In this document: in pieces, positions 23,400 through 35,227 of the stretch | How the letters are laid out: each line of letters begins with the position of its first letter | Numbering within the stretch: position 1 is the stretch's first letter | Source: Callorhinus ursinus | Taxonomy: Eukaryota > Chordata > Mammalia > Carnivora > Otariidae | Direction of reading: 5' to 3' | Length of the DNA stretch: 64,000 nt | NCBI RefSeq assembly: GCF_003265705.1 | Contig: NW_020313005.1 | Span: 17,304,109-17,368,108 of the forward strand | Notes under the pieces: generated by a model | What the model was told of the DNA's origin: nothing | The model's database searches: none | Seen by the model: the letters and a program-made list of their open reading frames with translations, nothing else | Position numbers and translations under genes: made by a program

Positions 23400-23775
23400 A
23401 GGCCGTATCAATTGACTCCTTCCAATGAAGGTGAGGACACTACCATATCTACATTTTCTCCCATCTTCCCTCTGACCACCACTTGGTATCTGTTAATTAT
23501 GTTTATATATTCAGCTATATTATCACTTATTTTGTTTTGTAGCCATGATTTCCCATAGTTATTTTAAATAGCCCTACCTTACCTTTCTGTTTTTTATCAT
23601 GTCTTCTCAGTTGCCAAGCTATTCATTTTGATTTATGAATTAATTCACTGAATTTTGTTATCATGTAGGGATCTTCCCTGCACACGAGCACTCATAGATA
23701 CTGCATTCCCTAGGTTTTGTCCTGCCTAAAATTGTTTACATGATACTTTATAGATGAATCACAAAAACCAGACCA
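23400..23775. other. No recognisable feature
   Basis: AT-rich spacer. Confidence 0.45.
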
Positions 23776-23777
23776 AG

Positions 23778-24560
23778 TATAATAATTTTGGGTCAAATAT
23801 ACTTTCTTTTAAAACTTTGAAGACATTCCCCACTGTCTTTTGTATTGAATATTGTTATGGAAAAAGTCTGAGGTCAGTTTGAATATTTCCCTTTTGTAGG
23901 TAATTTGCTTTGCTGCCTCAATGACTAAACAATTACTTTTCTTTTTTTTTATTTTTTAAAGATTTTATTTATTTATTTGAGAGAGAGAGAGAGCCTGAGT
24001 GGATGGAGGCGCAGAGAGACAAGCAGACTCCCCACTGAGCAGTGAGCCAGACGAAGGGCTAGATCCCCGGACCCTGAGATCATGACCTGAGCCAAAGCCA
24101 GACACCTAACTGACTGAGCCACCTACGTGCCCCTAAGTATCATTAGCTTCAGTGAGAAGTATGTCTCAGTATTGACTACTCCATACTAAAATTTTCTGGA
24201 AGCCTGTGTGATCTTCCAATATTTAGATTCAGTTTTTCCTTCATTTTGGTGAAAATTTTCTTGTCTTTTATCTTTTAAAACATCTTCTGTTTCATTTGCT
24301 TCCTTGAATTTTCCTGGGGCCCCAATTAGCCTTACTATAGATATCATTGCCTGCCTCCCATATATATTATTGCTTTTCCAACTACTTTAATCTATTTATT
24401 TTTGTTGCCAATGTTGTTTGTATGACTGCTATTAGCTGAACCTTTCTGCTATGCTAGAATTTTTATTTTTAACACTGCTTATTCTATATCCTGATAATTC
24501 TTATGTATTTTCTGAAGTTAAATTGTTTTGACTTTGGCTTGTTTACTAAGGTCTGTAATC
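23778..24560 (-). repeat. Old L1 (L1M/HAL1-like) relic split by a SINE
   Basis: Text such as agacattccccactgtc, aaaaagtctgaggtcagtttg, then after the SINE at 23941-24134 ccttgaattttcctgggg, ccccaattagccttactatag resembles the ORF1-side region of old mammalian L1/HAL1 in reverse orientation. Family assignment is tentative. Confidence 0.5.
23941..24134 (-). mobile_element. Can-SINE
   Basis: Tail first (ttttttattttttaaagattttatttatttatttgagagagag) and head last (gactgagccacctacgtgcccc). The head carries substitutions (ctacgtgcc for ccaggcgcc). No clear target-site duplication. Confidence 0.94.
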
Positions 24561-24694
24561 TTTTTAATGTCATTATATTGGTATGAGCTTCCATTTCATT
24601 GAAAGAACATTTATTTTTAGGCTGCTCTATAGTAGAAATTGTAAGAAAAGTATTCTTTGTCCCAGTAAGAGCATTATTTGGCTTTTACCTGCAG

Positions 24695-24696
<2 letters not shown>

Positions 24697-24749
<53 letters not shown>

Positions 24750-24750
24750 T
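24697..24750. repeat. Compound microsatellite (CT)n(CA)n
   Basis: About fifteen CT units at 24697-24726 pass directly into about twelve CA units ending near 24749. Likely length-polymorphic. Confidence 0.97.
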
Positions 24751-26415
24751 CACACATTCTCACACGCATGTATGTAGACATAGTTGTTGTATCATTTCTT
24801 TTCATTTTGTTCACACACAGTCAGCTCTGTCAGGGCATGGAGGTATGGGTGATTTATTCCTATGCAACCTGAGACCAGTTTGTTTCACTGAGAGCTGCAG
24901 TCTGTGGGGTGATTACTTACAGCTATGCTCAGGTTTCTAGGGTTGGGGATAGAGTGGCCTCAGCATGGGTATAAGAAAATCTGGAATTTTTCAGCCATTA
25001 TGGTACCAACTTGTGACATGTGTCCCTTTCTTATGAGATAATTGACTGGGGTTTTAGTGTATCTCCCCGTGCCATGTGCAGCCCTGGACCTCAACTCAAG
25101 TCCATCAGAAGTAGCCCCATTTTTCAGTTTCTCCCAATAGACATTGCTTCTAGTCTTCCATCAAAAAGACAAAAAGGATTATCTGCCCAAGCTCAATTCT
25201 CTGTGTAGCTAGAATTATTCATAAGAGATTGCTGGAATTCATTAAGTCTGTGTGCAGGTTTAAGGGGTGGTGGGGACAGGAATAGGAGCTGAGCCTCCTT
25301 CCTCTGCTTCAGTTTTCTGCCCTACCCCCACGGCTTAGTCATCAGAAGCCAGCAAAAATAATTCACATTTCAAAATAAATTTTGGTACCTATGTGTGAAA
25401 AGAATAGGTGAGATATAGTTCTCTCTCTGGGAGATTGTCATCCAGTTGGATGTAACTTCATACATAATCAGACATAAGCCAAAACCCAGGAGAGAGGTAG
25501 CCCCCAGTCTTTGTGATATGACTAGATCCTTTACATTTGCCTGGACTAAAAACATGTAAAGGGTCAAGATAGAGTGGGCACAGTTGATTTGTTTAATTCT
25601 GTTGAAGCTTGTCTGTTTTTGATATTAAGAAATAGACGGGCATAAATCAGAAATAGTAAAAGAAGTAACTCCACAACCACGCAAAGGAGGGATTGTTGTT
25701 TCACCTATATAATGAACCATAGGAAGCAATATATAATTCTTGGTATGGAGAATTGCATTTTCCTGCATTTGGGCAAGTCAGACTTAGTCACCTCTGTCTA
25801 ACTATATCACATTAAAGGACTTGTTCTTTTGGAGGCTTAAAATGATGTCATCTGAAATGTGTTGTCAGTCCAGACCCTCTTCCAAAGTACATACAGAATT
25901 ACTTGCACTAGTCCCTGGTCCCCTAGACTCCTACCTGCTAGTATTATTCCATCAGAACATACCCTTGTGTTACATACCTTTTAGAGCATTATTTGAAATA
26001 AACCAAAACAAAATAAAATGGAATGATGGGAAGGTCCCCTATGGAACAAACTCTTCTGCCAGTCCAGTGCATATTGACTTGCTGAAATTAACTTTATGTT
26101 AAGCAAAGGCCAGGTTTATTTCTTAAGGGGCTGAGAAGTGAACGAAATAATAGAGAAAAGTGACTGAATCGTGGGCGTAAGAAATAAAATACCTTCCCTC
26201 ACAGTTGTACTGTGGCTGTAGCTTTGGAAGAAAATTAAGTGTGTGTGCTAAAAATATTAGTACTAGATAAAGACTAAGCAAGAAAGGCAAAATGTGTTAA
26301 TAAATTAAGTTAGCTCCTGTTGCCTATGGTTTATTAAAAGTATATGCCTTAAGAATATAATGTTACAACAATGCTAAAGAGAATTTGTGAGATGAAAAAA
26401 AAAAAAAGAATCCCA
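24751..26415. other. No recognisable feature
   Basis: About 1.7 kb without a repeat I can name and without coding motifs. An A-run at about 26396-26407 precedes the next SINE. Confidence 0.5.
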
Positions 26416-26432
26416 AATAATATCTTTCTTCT

Positions 26433-26618
26433 TTTTTTTTTTTAAAGATTTTATTTATTTATTCATGAGAGACAGAGGGAGAGAGAGAGAGAGAGAAGCA
26501 GAGGGAGAAGCAGGCTCCCAAGGAGCAGGGAGCCCGATGCGGGACTCGATCCCAGGACTCTGGGATCATGACCTGAGCCGAAGGCAGACGCTTAACCATC
26601 TGAGCCACCCAGGCGCCC
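26433..26618 (-). mobile_element. Can-SINE, clean copy
   Basis: Tail-first poly-T and taaagattttatttatttattc, head-last gagccacccaggcgccc. A perfect 17-bp target-site duplication, aataatatctttcttct, lies at 26416-26432 and 26619-26635. Confidence 0.98.
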
Positions 26619-26635
26619 AATAATATCTTTCTTCT

Positions 26636-27660
26636 AATGGAACTAGTTCCCAGCTCACATTTGACTTTCCAACCCTGAGCACTCTAAATCTGTGGTCTTG
26701 CATCTATTCTGACGTGTCATATTCTATATTTTCAATGAACATTAAACATAAATATTTCCCATGTTTTATTTGATCTGCATAATGATCATGGTAGTAGATT
26801 CATCACATCTCATCATGCAGACCTTGGGTAATGTATCAAACCTTATGATTGCATAATTAAGGTGTTTTCTGTGGAGTCATACAGAAATGTGCTCCTAGCA
26901 GCTGTGGTGGGACAAAGCCACAGGGGAAAACATATCTTCAGAAAGAGCCTGCAGGATCCCATAGGACGAAATAAGAACTTCGGGGCTGGCTTTCCTCCTC
27001 GCAGCACAGACGGCTCAATTCCCAGGGACCTGGGCCAGGAGATGTGGATGCCGTGGGACATGTGGTCTCCAGGAAGGGCTGTAGGCTGCCCTTGATGAGA
27101 ACTCCAACCAGGGAAGGCATGGAGCTTGGGCACTTCGACTCTCAGTGTTAACTACATTTTTCACAAGACACCAGTGAGCACTTTTCATTTTTGGATTGCT
27201 GGTTTCCCCTTAAGGACTGAGACAATCTCCCTTTGATATAACAGACTGTACTTCTATATTAATGTGTCAAGTTGCTGGGAAATTTACTGCCTCGCTGGGC
27301 CCATTAGACTGCTGAGACTCAACTCTGTCTTCAGTGCGTCTCCGTCTATCAGAGCGTGAGCGCCTTTCTCAGAACAGCTCGTCCCCATGTGCCACTGTGC
27401 TGAGCAAATCTCTTAACGGGATGAGTGCAGATGAATTCCTCAGGCCCCAGGGATCTTTGGGGACAGAGGATGCACTCTCCGAGACCCTGGGCAAGCAAAG
27501 CGTCTGGCCTCCGAAAGGGCATTCGGTCAAGGGTTTTTTGCCTGGTGTTTCCAGATACTTCTAGTTTTATGTCATTTAGCCATAAACCATCTATCACCAC
27601 TACAGCTGAGAATTATACCTGATCTGCTACTAACCTCACTATCTCTAGTCTCCGCATCTC
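26636..27660. other. No recognisable feature
   Basis: Unique sequence. Overlapping 60-96-codon frames on both strands near 26.85-27.6 kb have no motif; the GC content is slightly higher than in the flanks. Confidence 0.5.
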
Positions 27661-27669
27661 TCCCCCCCA

Positions 27670-27709
<40 letters not shown>
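27670..27709. repeat. (CA)n microsatellite
   Basis: About twenty CA units after a C run at 27661-27669. Confidence 0.97.
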
Positions 27710-27710
<1 letters not shown>

Positions 27711-30262
27711 ATTTTACTTGCTTGTAGCCTTGAGATTCCCACCCAAGTCATGGAGATAGGTCAATTTGTAGCTGATTGTTGTAAGGAAAACACTCTTTGA
27801 AGAAGAAACCACTGTCCTTACCACATAGTAGAAAGTGCACAGAAGCTCATGATGCGAAGGGGATACAGATACATATAGACAACCTGGAGACTTTGATCGC
27901 ACACATGACACTACTTTACGTTACCAGATTCGCTTGTTTAATATAGGCCACCATTCAACCCTTACTGTTTACTCTAGAAAAAGGCAGAGATATGGTCAGG
28001 GTGGATATTTGGTTTGTTGCTATCCTTTTAGGAATAAGTAGATAACTTTGTTACTTGGAATTTTGCTTTTTTTGTTGTTGTTGTTTCCCTTCTAGTGTGG
28101 TAAGGTGGGGGCTTGTTAATTCAGGGAGGACCAGGAACCAAGCCTGCAGCATGATTTCCACAGTGTAAAATCCAAGTGTGACTTCATGATCTTGTTTTTT
28201 CCCAGCCATGCATCAATTGTTGTCAGTTCCTGAATATGTAATGTTGTGTATGATAATGCTCCCTAATGGGTGTTTGTGATAAAGTCAGAATATTGTACAA
28301 CAGCATGTGTCATTGGGTGTTGTTAGCAAGCTCCGATGAACTCTGTTGTTTTCTTTATTCCAAAATCGTCTGTATTGCTTTGGCACAAAGATGGGTAGAG
28401 CTACTGGTACAATTTTATTTTTAACATTCTGAACCATTGTAAGCCTAGTGAACTGTTTAATATGTTATATTCAGCACGGATGGCTTATACATTACCAAGG
28501 CTTTGGAACTATCATACCTCAAAATGAATACAAGTGTGGACAAAAGCTTTTTGTTATGAGGCTCCGTGAATGCAAACTAGTTACCTTTAGGACTTAAGAA
28601 TGAACAAGGAGTTGTTTTTGTTGTTGTTTTCCCCATATTTTTCAATTTTTTGTTTCATGGTGGATATATAATATACAATTCTGCTTCTAGTAGAATTTAC
28701 CACTTTTATTTTCCTTCAAGCTCTTGCTATAATTTGTTTTATGGTTTTTTTGTTTTGTTTTGTTGTTTTCCCTTGGAATGTGATTTGCAAACTCAAAGAA
28801 TTGGTTGAAGACTATACTTTTAACTCAGCAAAATCAATTTGGAAAATAAGATTCTCTAATTGCACTTGTAAACAAATATGCGAGACATCACAGTAAAAGC
28901 TAAGTGGGCTGGGCATTTATATGTGGAATCCAGAGTAAGTAATTCATTATGAAAACCCAGAAATTCAAACTCAAGAGGAATTCATGCACACATAAAACTT
29001 AGATGATAGGTAAAATCCTCTTTTAGAAGACAGGGTAAAAAGCCAGTATTAGGTTACATATTCATCTTTTCAATGTGTCTTTTATACCAGCTTCTATATA
29101 CAGAGTAGTCTGTGGGACTGTCAGGGGACAGTACCTGTTTGATCACCTGTTATGTACTGGTATCAGTATAACCATGAATATAGCTCATGCACCAAAGGAT
29201 GTCCCTTCCTACATGTTAATAAGAAAGCGGCCAAATGGTCAAACCTAAAGCTCAGAAATTTAGGGGAAAAAAGAATTAAAAAGAAACAGAGCTCTATCAT
29301 AGGTTTCCTGTAGAACAGGTTTACTAAGCAGTCAATATGGCCTCTTACATATTAATTACAATCTGAACAGCAGAGATGATACTTACTAACCTCTCACCAA
29401 AGGACCAGTGGGGTTGTCCAACGCCGGGCAGAAACTCTTATTTCTGGTTCTGCTCCTTGACATCATTCCATCATTTTTCAGAGGGAATAAAATGACCCAT
29501 AAGTTACCCATCTGGGCATTTCTTTTCCCTCTTTATAGAATATTCATTGCTGTGTCTCTGTTTTATATGCTAGAACCAAGGAAGCATTGCTGTTAACATG
29601 TGATATATATGCTTCCAATCTGCTCTGTATATGTGTGTGAGTGTGTGTGCATGCAGATCTAGCTGAACTGCAGTCAACTACTCTGTAGTCTGTATTTGAG
29701 GTCATTGTTTTATCTTGAGAAATTAAGATTAAAGATAACCTTAAAACAAAAACTTGAAGCCCCATACCTAGAATTGAAAGTGGTTGACACTTTGCTTACA
29801 GTAGTCCCTTCCTAATATAAACAGCCAATATTTTACAGAAAAAGATATAATTAAAAAAGAATTACAGCCCCTTCAACCTCTTCCCCCATGCCCAGTTCCT
29901 TCCCCTCAACCCTTTCAGTAGATTTTGAAATACTCTTAAATGTACACATATCCATGAAATGCATTATGTATTTTCTATTTACTGTTATTTTCCCTTTTCC
30001 CCTAATTTATAAAGTTTTCAAAATTTAATTCTTCTGCTCTTTTGAATTTGCAAGTTTAAAGATAATGGTTTTTATTCCTATTGTTTTGATGGTTACTTTT
30101 ATGATTATCATATGCATGCAGAGTTAAATGTGTAGTTGTTAATGACATTAAAGAAAATCAGCATGTCATGCCTCCTTCCAAAGATGAAGACCTCAGTAAA
30201 CATTCATGTCTCTTCAAAATATTGCCTCCCATCATCTCTTCAAATATTTCTGTGGCAGTGTG
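27710..30262. other. Repeat-poor stretch, about 2.5 kb
   Basis: I recognise no interspersed repeat from 27.7 to about 30.2 kb, only (TTG)n-like and TG-rich runs (28070-28085, 28616-28630, 29632-29651). No coding or RNA gene signal. Long repeat-poor spans of this kind can hold regulatory elements, but that is only inference. Confidence 0.5.
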
Positions 30263-30270
30263 ATCTGGAG

Positions 30271-30492
30271 CAGGGATCCATAACCTTTTCCTATAAAGGG
30301 CCAAAGAGTAATATTTGAGGTTTTCAAGGCCCTACAGTTTCTAGCACAACTACTCCATTCTGCTGTTATAGCATGATCATAGCCACAGGCAATTTGTAAA
30401 GGAATAAGTGTGGCTGTGTTTCAATAAAACTTTATTTATGAAAACAGAAGAAAGGCAAATTTAGCCTGTAAGGTATAATTTGCTGACTCCTT
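30271..30492 (+). mobile_element. hAT-type MITE with 8-bp target duplication
   Basis: The left end reads cagggatccataacc with ctataaagggccaaagagtaa downstream; the centre has gtggctgtgtttcaataaaac; the right end reads tttgctgactcctt. This is the layout of the common mammalian hAT (Charlie-group) MITE with terminal CAGGGGTCRGCAAACT-like inverted repeats. The 8 bases on each side, atctggag (30263-30270) and atctggaa (30493-30500), agree at seven positions, as expected for hAT insertion. The exact family name is not claimed. Confidence 0.88.
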
Positions 30493-30559
30493 ATCTGGAA
30501 GTTTAGATTCACACATTTTTAATTTAGTATTATTATTTCCATTACAAACAATATTTAGA

Positions 30560-31130
30560 TTTGCCTGTATTTTACTGGTTTCTTTTTTTTTTTTTTTTTT
30601 TTACCTCTGCTTAAATCCCATTCTTTCATCTCAGTTCATTATTTTTGTTGTTGTTGTCTTCACTGAATACATCCTTTAGGACTAAGGTCTCTGGGTGGCA
30701 AAACCTATCATTCCTATTATGTATGTATGTGTTTGTGTGTGCGTGTGGGTGTTTCCAGTTATGGGGACATGAAGTGTCTGCAGTGTCTGTAGAACATGCA
30801 GTTGGAGATATCCATTAGCTGGTTGAACAGGCAGGTCTGGAGTTTGGGACTTGGAGAAGAGTAAAGACAATGATAATACTATGTAGATGGCAGAGGTGCA
30901 TTGACTTTATTCCTTTTATGTTTTAAAATGATTGTACCTACTCCCCTGGGATGATATTAAAGCTGGATATATAATTGTAAATTGGCTGTTAGTCTTTCCT
31001 GAACCTTTGATTGCAATAGCTCATTGTCTAATGGTGTCTATCTATCATTGCTGCTGAGAAGTCTGCTCCTTGTCATTTCTTTGCTGGTAATCTAACTTCT
31101 CTCTGGAAATTTTAAAGATTTTATATTTAT
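30560..31130 (-). repeat. Old L1 (L1M/HAL1-like) relic with an L2 piece
   Basis: tgctgagaagtctgctccttgtcatttctttgctggtaatctaacttctctctgg and the earlier atacatcctttaggactaagg...gggtggcaaaacc resemble reverse-oriented old L1. The interior 30765-30860 (agttggagatatccattagctggttgaacaggcaggtctggag) resembles reverse L2. A T-run of about 22 lies at 30581-30602. Confidence 0.5.
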
Positions 31131-31135
31131 CTGTG

Positions 31136-31292
31136 TGCTGTAATCTGAATCTTTATGTTCCTCCAAATTCATATGTTGAAGGCTAATTCCCAATGTGCTG
31201 GTATTAGAAAGTGGGACTTTCGGCAAGTAATTAGTGCCCTTGTAAAAGAGACCCGAGAGAGCTTCTCTGTCCCTTCTGCTATGTGAGGACAC
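31136..31292 (-). repeat. Old interspersed repeat, first arm of an opposed pair
   Basis: Reads ctgaatctttatgttcctcc, aattcatatgttgaaggctaattcccaatgtgctggtattag and agtgcccttgtaaaagagacc. It is the reverse complement of the distal half of the same kind of element that follows in the other orientation at 31293. Family name not assigned. Confidence 0.6.
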
Positions 31293-31905
31293 AGCATCAA
31301 GGCTTAAACAACAGAAATGTATTCTCTCACAGTTCTGGAGGCTGGAAGTCTGAAATATAGGTGTTAACTAGGCAATGTTCTCTCTGAAGACTCTAGGAAA
31401 GAATCCTTCCTTTCCTCTTCCCAGCTTCTAGTGGTTGCTGGCAATCTTTGTCCTCTTGGCATACAGCTATATCACTCCAATCTCTGTCTCTGTCTTCACA
31501 CAGCAATCCTTCCTTGAGCATGTTCCTGTGTCCACATTTCCCCCTTTTTATAAAGCCACCAAGTCATTGGATTAGGACTCACCCTAATCCAGTATAAGTA
31601 CATCTTCAAACACTCTTTTTTTTTTAAGATTTTTTTTTTTTTTATTCGACAGATAGAGAGACAGAACAAGCAGGCAGAGTGGCAGGCAGAGGGAGAGGGA
31701 GAAGCAGGCTCTCTGCCGAGCAGGGAGCCAGATGTGGGGCTCGATCCCAGGACCCTGGGATCATGACCTGAGCCGAAGGCAGCCGCTTAACCGACTGAGC
31801 CACCCAGGCGCCCCATCTTCAAACACTCTTATTTTCAAATGTCATACACTGAGGTTCTGGGATAGACATCAATTTTGAGGGGAGATTATTCAACCTAGTA
31901 TAATA
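31293..31905 (+). repeat. Old interspersed repeat, second arm, split by a SINE
   Basis: Reads gcttaaacaacagaaatgtattctctcacagttctggaggctgg, then atcactccaatctctgtctctgtcttcaca, aagtcattggattagg and, after the SINE, actgaggttctgggatagac...attcaacctag. The element type is a common old mammalian retroelement but I do not assign a family. Confidence 0.6.
31618..31813 (-). mobile_element. Can-SINE, clean copy
   Basis: Tail-first poly-T with ttattcgacagatagagagac, head-last gagccacccaggcgccc. A perfect 17-bp target-site duplication, catcttcaaacactctt, lies at 31601-31617 and 31814-31830. It splits the older repeat at this place. Confidence 0.98.
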
Positions 31906-31909
31906 TTCT

Positions 31910-32165
31910 GTGTTACAGAAATGATTCATTTAACCAATCCCCAACCACTAGAAATATAAGTTGGTTCTAGGGTTTGGGTTTTTCTTTTCTCCTTCTATTA
32001 ATAACATGACAATAAACAACTTTGCACAAGGAACTTTGTGCATGTGACCGATTATTTCCTTAGGGTAAATTCCTGGCAGTGAAATTACTCCATTCATGCT
32101 GTTATTTTTATATCCATCTATAACTCTTGGCATTTGTACACCTATGCAATATATTTTAGTGCTGA
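31910..32165 (-). repeat. Old L1 (L1M-like) 3'-part relic
   Basis: ttaaccaatccccaaccac, aataacatgacaataaacaactttgcac, attatttccttagggtaaattcctggcagtgaaattac follow the reversed 3' ORF2 end of old L1. Confidence 0.6.
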
Positions 32166-32429
32166 ATAGAAAAGTGGTTGGTTTTTTGTTCCCCCTGATT
32201 AATCAAAACATGAGACAGAGAGAAAGAAAGAACTGAAGAGAGGGAGAAGGGAGAAACTATGAAAGGAAGTGACCCTCCTTTATTCTCTGCCAAGGGCTCC
32301 ATTTCCATGGGTTAAATAGCTGCTGAGTTACCTTCATCTGCACTTCCTAATTATGTTGCCTTTTGTCCAGGCTTCTGCCTGTGTATCCCACATATAGGAC
32401 CAAAATAAAACAAGATACAATACCAGCCT

Positions 32430-33850
32430 CCCTGCCATTACTATCATCTTGGACCAAAACTTTTTAATTGCCTACAATCCGTCCTCTGAACTACAGCAAG
32501 AGTGGTCTTTCTAAAGGACAAATCAGATGCTACCTACTTCTGAATCCAACTTCAAAACAAACAAAACAAAACTCTACCTAACACTCTCTTCAACCCCATA
32601 ATGGTTTCTCATTGCCTCAAGGGTAAAAAAATCCATTCTTTTAAACATAATTTCTAATGTTTTGATGACCTGGCATTCCCTCTAGTAATATAATAAGCTT
32701 CACGATACACATCATAACCACATATGACAACTTGTAGCTCCCTATAATGGAAACCCACCTGGTTATTTTTCTACCTCATTCTCCAATCACCCCACCCTGT
32801 GACAGGTTGCCATGGGAAAATCATATTTGTTCAATAGGACTCTATCCTTCTATTATAGTTTATTGGACCTCAGGTACCACCTCACCTGGGTTAAGCTGAT
32901 GTCCTCTTTTCTCAAAGAATTTGAAATCAGAGCTGTAATATACTTACGCTGTTTTCAGTAATGGTGAAGGCAACTCAGTGGCTGTTGGCAGTGGTAATTT
33001 TTCACCCTGTGAACTGAGAAGCAGTAAAAGCTTTTTTTTTTTTTTTTTTGAGTGAGAGAGAGTGCATGCAAGAATCTTCAAAAGGCTCCATGCCCAGCAC
33101 GGAGCCCCATGCAGAGCTCAGTCTCATGGCTGTGAGATCATGACCTGAGCCAAAATCAAGAGTCAGATGCTTAACCTACTGAGCCACCCAGGCACCCCAG
33201 TAAAAGCTTTTTTAACACTAGAGAGAAGGAGAATGATGTGGTGAGAAGCAGAGGCAAGAAAGGGCAAGAGAGAAGATTTCCTGGTCCATACAGAACTCGT
33301 GTCCCTGATCCCACTCCATTCCTGAGGCCATGCTGTTTCTGCCCTTGAGACTTTTCTTATCTATCTATATCCTCATTGAAGTGTTCTCCTTTTGCTTAAG
33401 CTTGCTCTAGTAGTCACTTACTACCAAACAAATCCTAGCTGATACACTCACCATAGGCACCATGCCTTTCTTTTCCTCTGGGATTTACATATTCTAGTCT
33501 CTGTACTTGGGATGCTGTACACATCCAATACCTTCATCATGAATCCAGTTTCACCCCAGTAGTGACTACTTATTTTTGCATTCGACTCAAACATGGTTAT
33601 ATTTCCAGGACATCTTCCCTTGACATTCCAAGGTTTTTGGGTTTTCCTTTACTGTGCTTCCATAGAATCTGCTGCCAAACTTGGTAAGAACACCTTGCAC
33701 AGCAATAAATGGAAAATGATAATGCAATATGATGTATTGTCCAGTAACACCTAAGCTTTTTGTGGGTTGTCTTTCTCACCATTGTTTCACCCACATTATC
33801 ACAGTTCCTGGAACAAAATGGTCCCTCAACAAAAACTGTTGATGTAAATT
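32430..33850 (+). repeat. L2 relic, discontinuous
   Basis: Sense L2 text is readable at 32430-32910 (accaaaactttttaattgcctacaatcc, gtggtctttctaaaggacaaatcagatgc, atggtttctcattgcctcaagggtaaa, gatgacctggcattccc) and at about 33450-33850 (caccatgcctttcttttcctctgggatt, gggatgctgtacac, acagttcctggaacaaaatggtccctcaac). The middle is unclear and contains a Can-SINE; the two parts may be one copy. Confidence 0.65.
33038..33197 (-). mobile_element. Can-SINE, older subtype
   Basis: Head-last gagccacccaggcacccc, with gagccaaaatcaagagtcagatgc in place of the aggcagacgc text of the other copies, which marks a different subfamily. Poly-T tail at 33031-33049. Target-site duplication cagtaaaagctttttt at about 33022-33037 and 33198-33213. 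Confidence 0.96.
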
Positions 33851-33858
33851 AAATAACT

Positions 33859-33894
33859 CATTTGTGACTATTCACACATTTGTGACTATTCATA
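33859..33894. repeat. 18-bp tandem duplication
   Basis: catttgtgactattcaca at 33859-33876 is followed at once by catttgtgactattcata at 33877-33894, with one mismatch. Confidence 0.95.
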
Positions 33895-35030
33895 CTGTAT
33901 CTTGATCTCTGCGATAATTTGGAACATTTTAACCCAGTGAGTTGGTCTACTAACAACTAGCATTTTCTAGCTGTCTGCCTCTCTTGCTGTACTGTTGGGG
34001 TGATTCAGGGCTGAATACCTATAAAAAGAGCTTTGTTGAGGGAATAGAGGTTATAACAGATAAGCGTTCAGACGCCTTCTTTGTCTATGCTGTGCTCACA
34101 AAGACAACGTGATTCAAATTTCAAACCCTACATTAGATAGCTTTAGTTTCCTTAATTATACATTAACAATGGTATTGTCTGAATTTGGACCCGAGTTTTT
34201 CACCAAAGGGTTAAGCAAATAAAAAGAATAACTTTTTAGTTTATTGCTCCAAATTATTCACATTTATCTTTGCATTTCTCCCCTACCAGATCATATCATC
34301 TGCAGTGCCTAGCACCATGCTTTGTAAATTTGGGGGGGTTAATATAGATAGGAAACAGAGTAGCAAAACATGTCTAGGCAATTTGATAAAAGTAATAAAA
34401 GTGGGAGGCACGTTGGTTTTCTACATATGTAGAGAGTTAAATGCAGTGATGGTTTCTTGTAACTGTGAAATGTCAATCACAACTATGGAGGTGGTTTTGG
34501 GAGCACCACCAAATTCTACTCCGTGGTGGTAGTGTTAAGCCTGATTCTTGGTTGAGGGGAGGGCCTGAACAGGAACACAGCCAAGGCAGGTATTTGTGAG
34601 TGGACATTGGAGATGTTTACTCCTGTGAGCTCCGGTAAGGTGAGTGGAGTCAAGTGAGAGCTAACTGTTGGTCAAATTTGGGGATAAGAGCAAGTATACA
34701 TGGTTCCTAAGTTCACATTCAAGAGCAATTAGTAGCCAGAACTTGGTCCATGTGTGGGAATTACTTAAAGTCACCAGCAGATTTCAAGGCATAAGTCAGA
34801 GAGACAAGACAGAGTTGAGTGTAAGCATGTATGTTTTGGAAATACTGACCACATAGAAAAAAGGGATACTTGGGTTAAGCTTAATCTGATAAATAAGGGA
34901 GAAGGCACCCTACAGAGGTCTCTATGAGGCATAGAAGTTTAGTGGTAGATACCTAAGTGACCCTTTCCATTTCTCATTTTTAATGGTGCAAGTTCTTGCA
35001 GATTATGGAGGTGTGTTATGATTATTTAAT
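33895..35030. other. No recognisable feature
   Basis: Unique sequence between L2 and MIR relics, without coding or RNA signal. Confidence 0.5.
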
Positions 35031-35034
35031 AACA

Positions 35035-35215
35035 AAATAGTTTTACAATTCTCAAAGCACTTCCTCTTACATCTTGTTGGAATATCACCACAATGTTATA
35101 TGGTGAGATTTGCTATCATTATTTCCTTTTCACAGATGGGAAAGTAGTTTCTACAAGATTAAGTGGTGTGCCCAGGACCCTATTAGTAAGTGTGGAGGAG
35201 TTGGAGGTAGAGATT
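35035..35215 (-). repeat. MIR relic
   Basis: attctcaaagcacttcctcttacatc, ttcacagatgggaaagtag, agattaagtggtgtgcccaggaccc run in reverse MIR order. Confidence 0.8.
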
Positions 35216-35227
35216 GGTCTGAATTAT

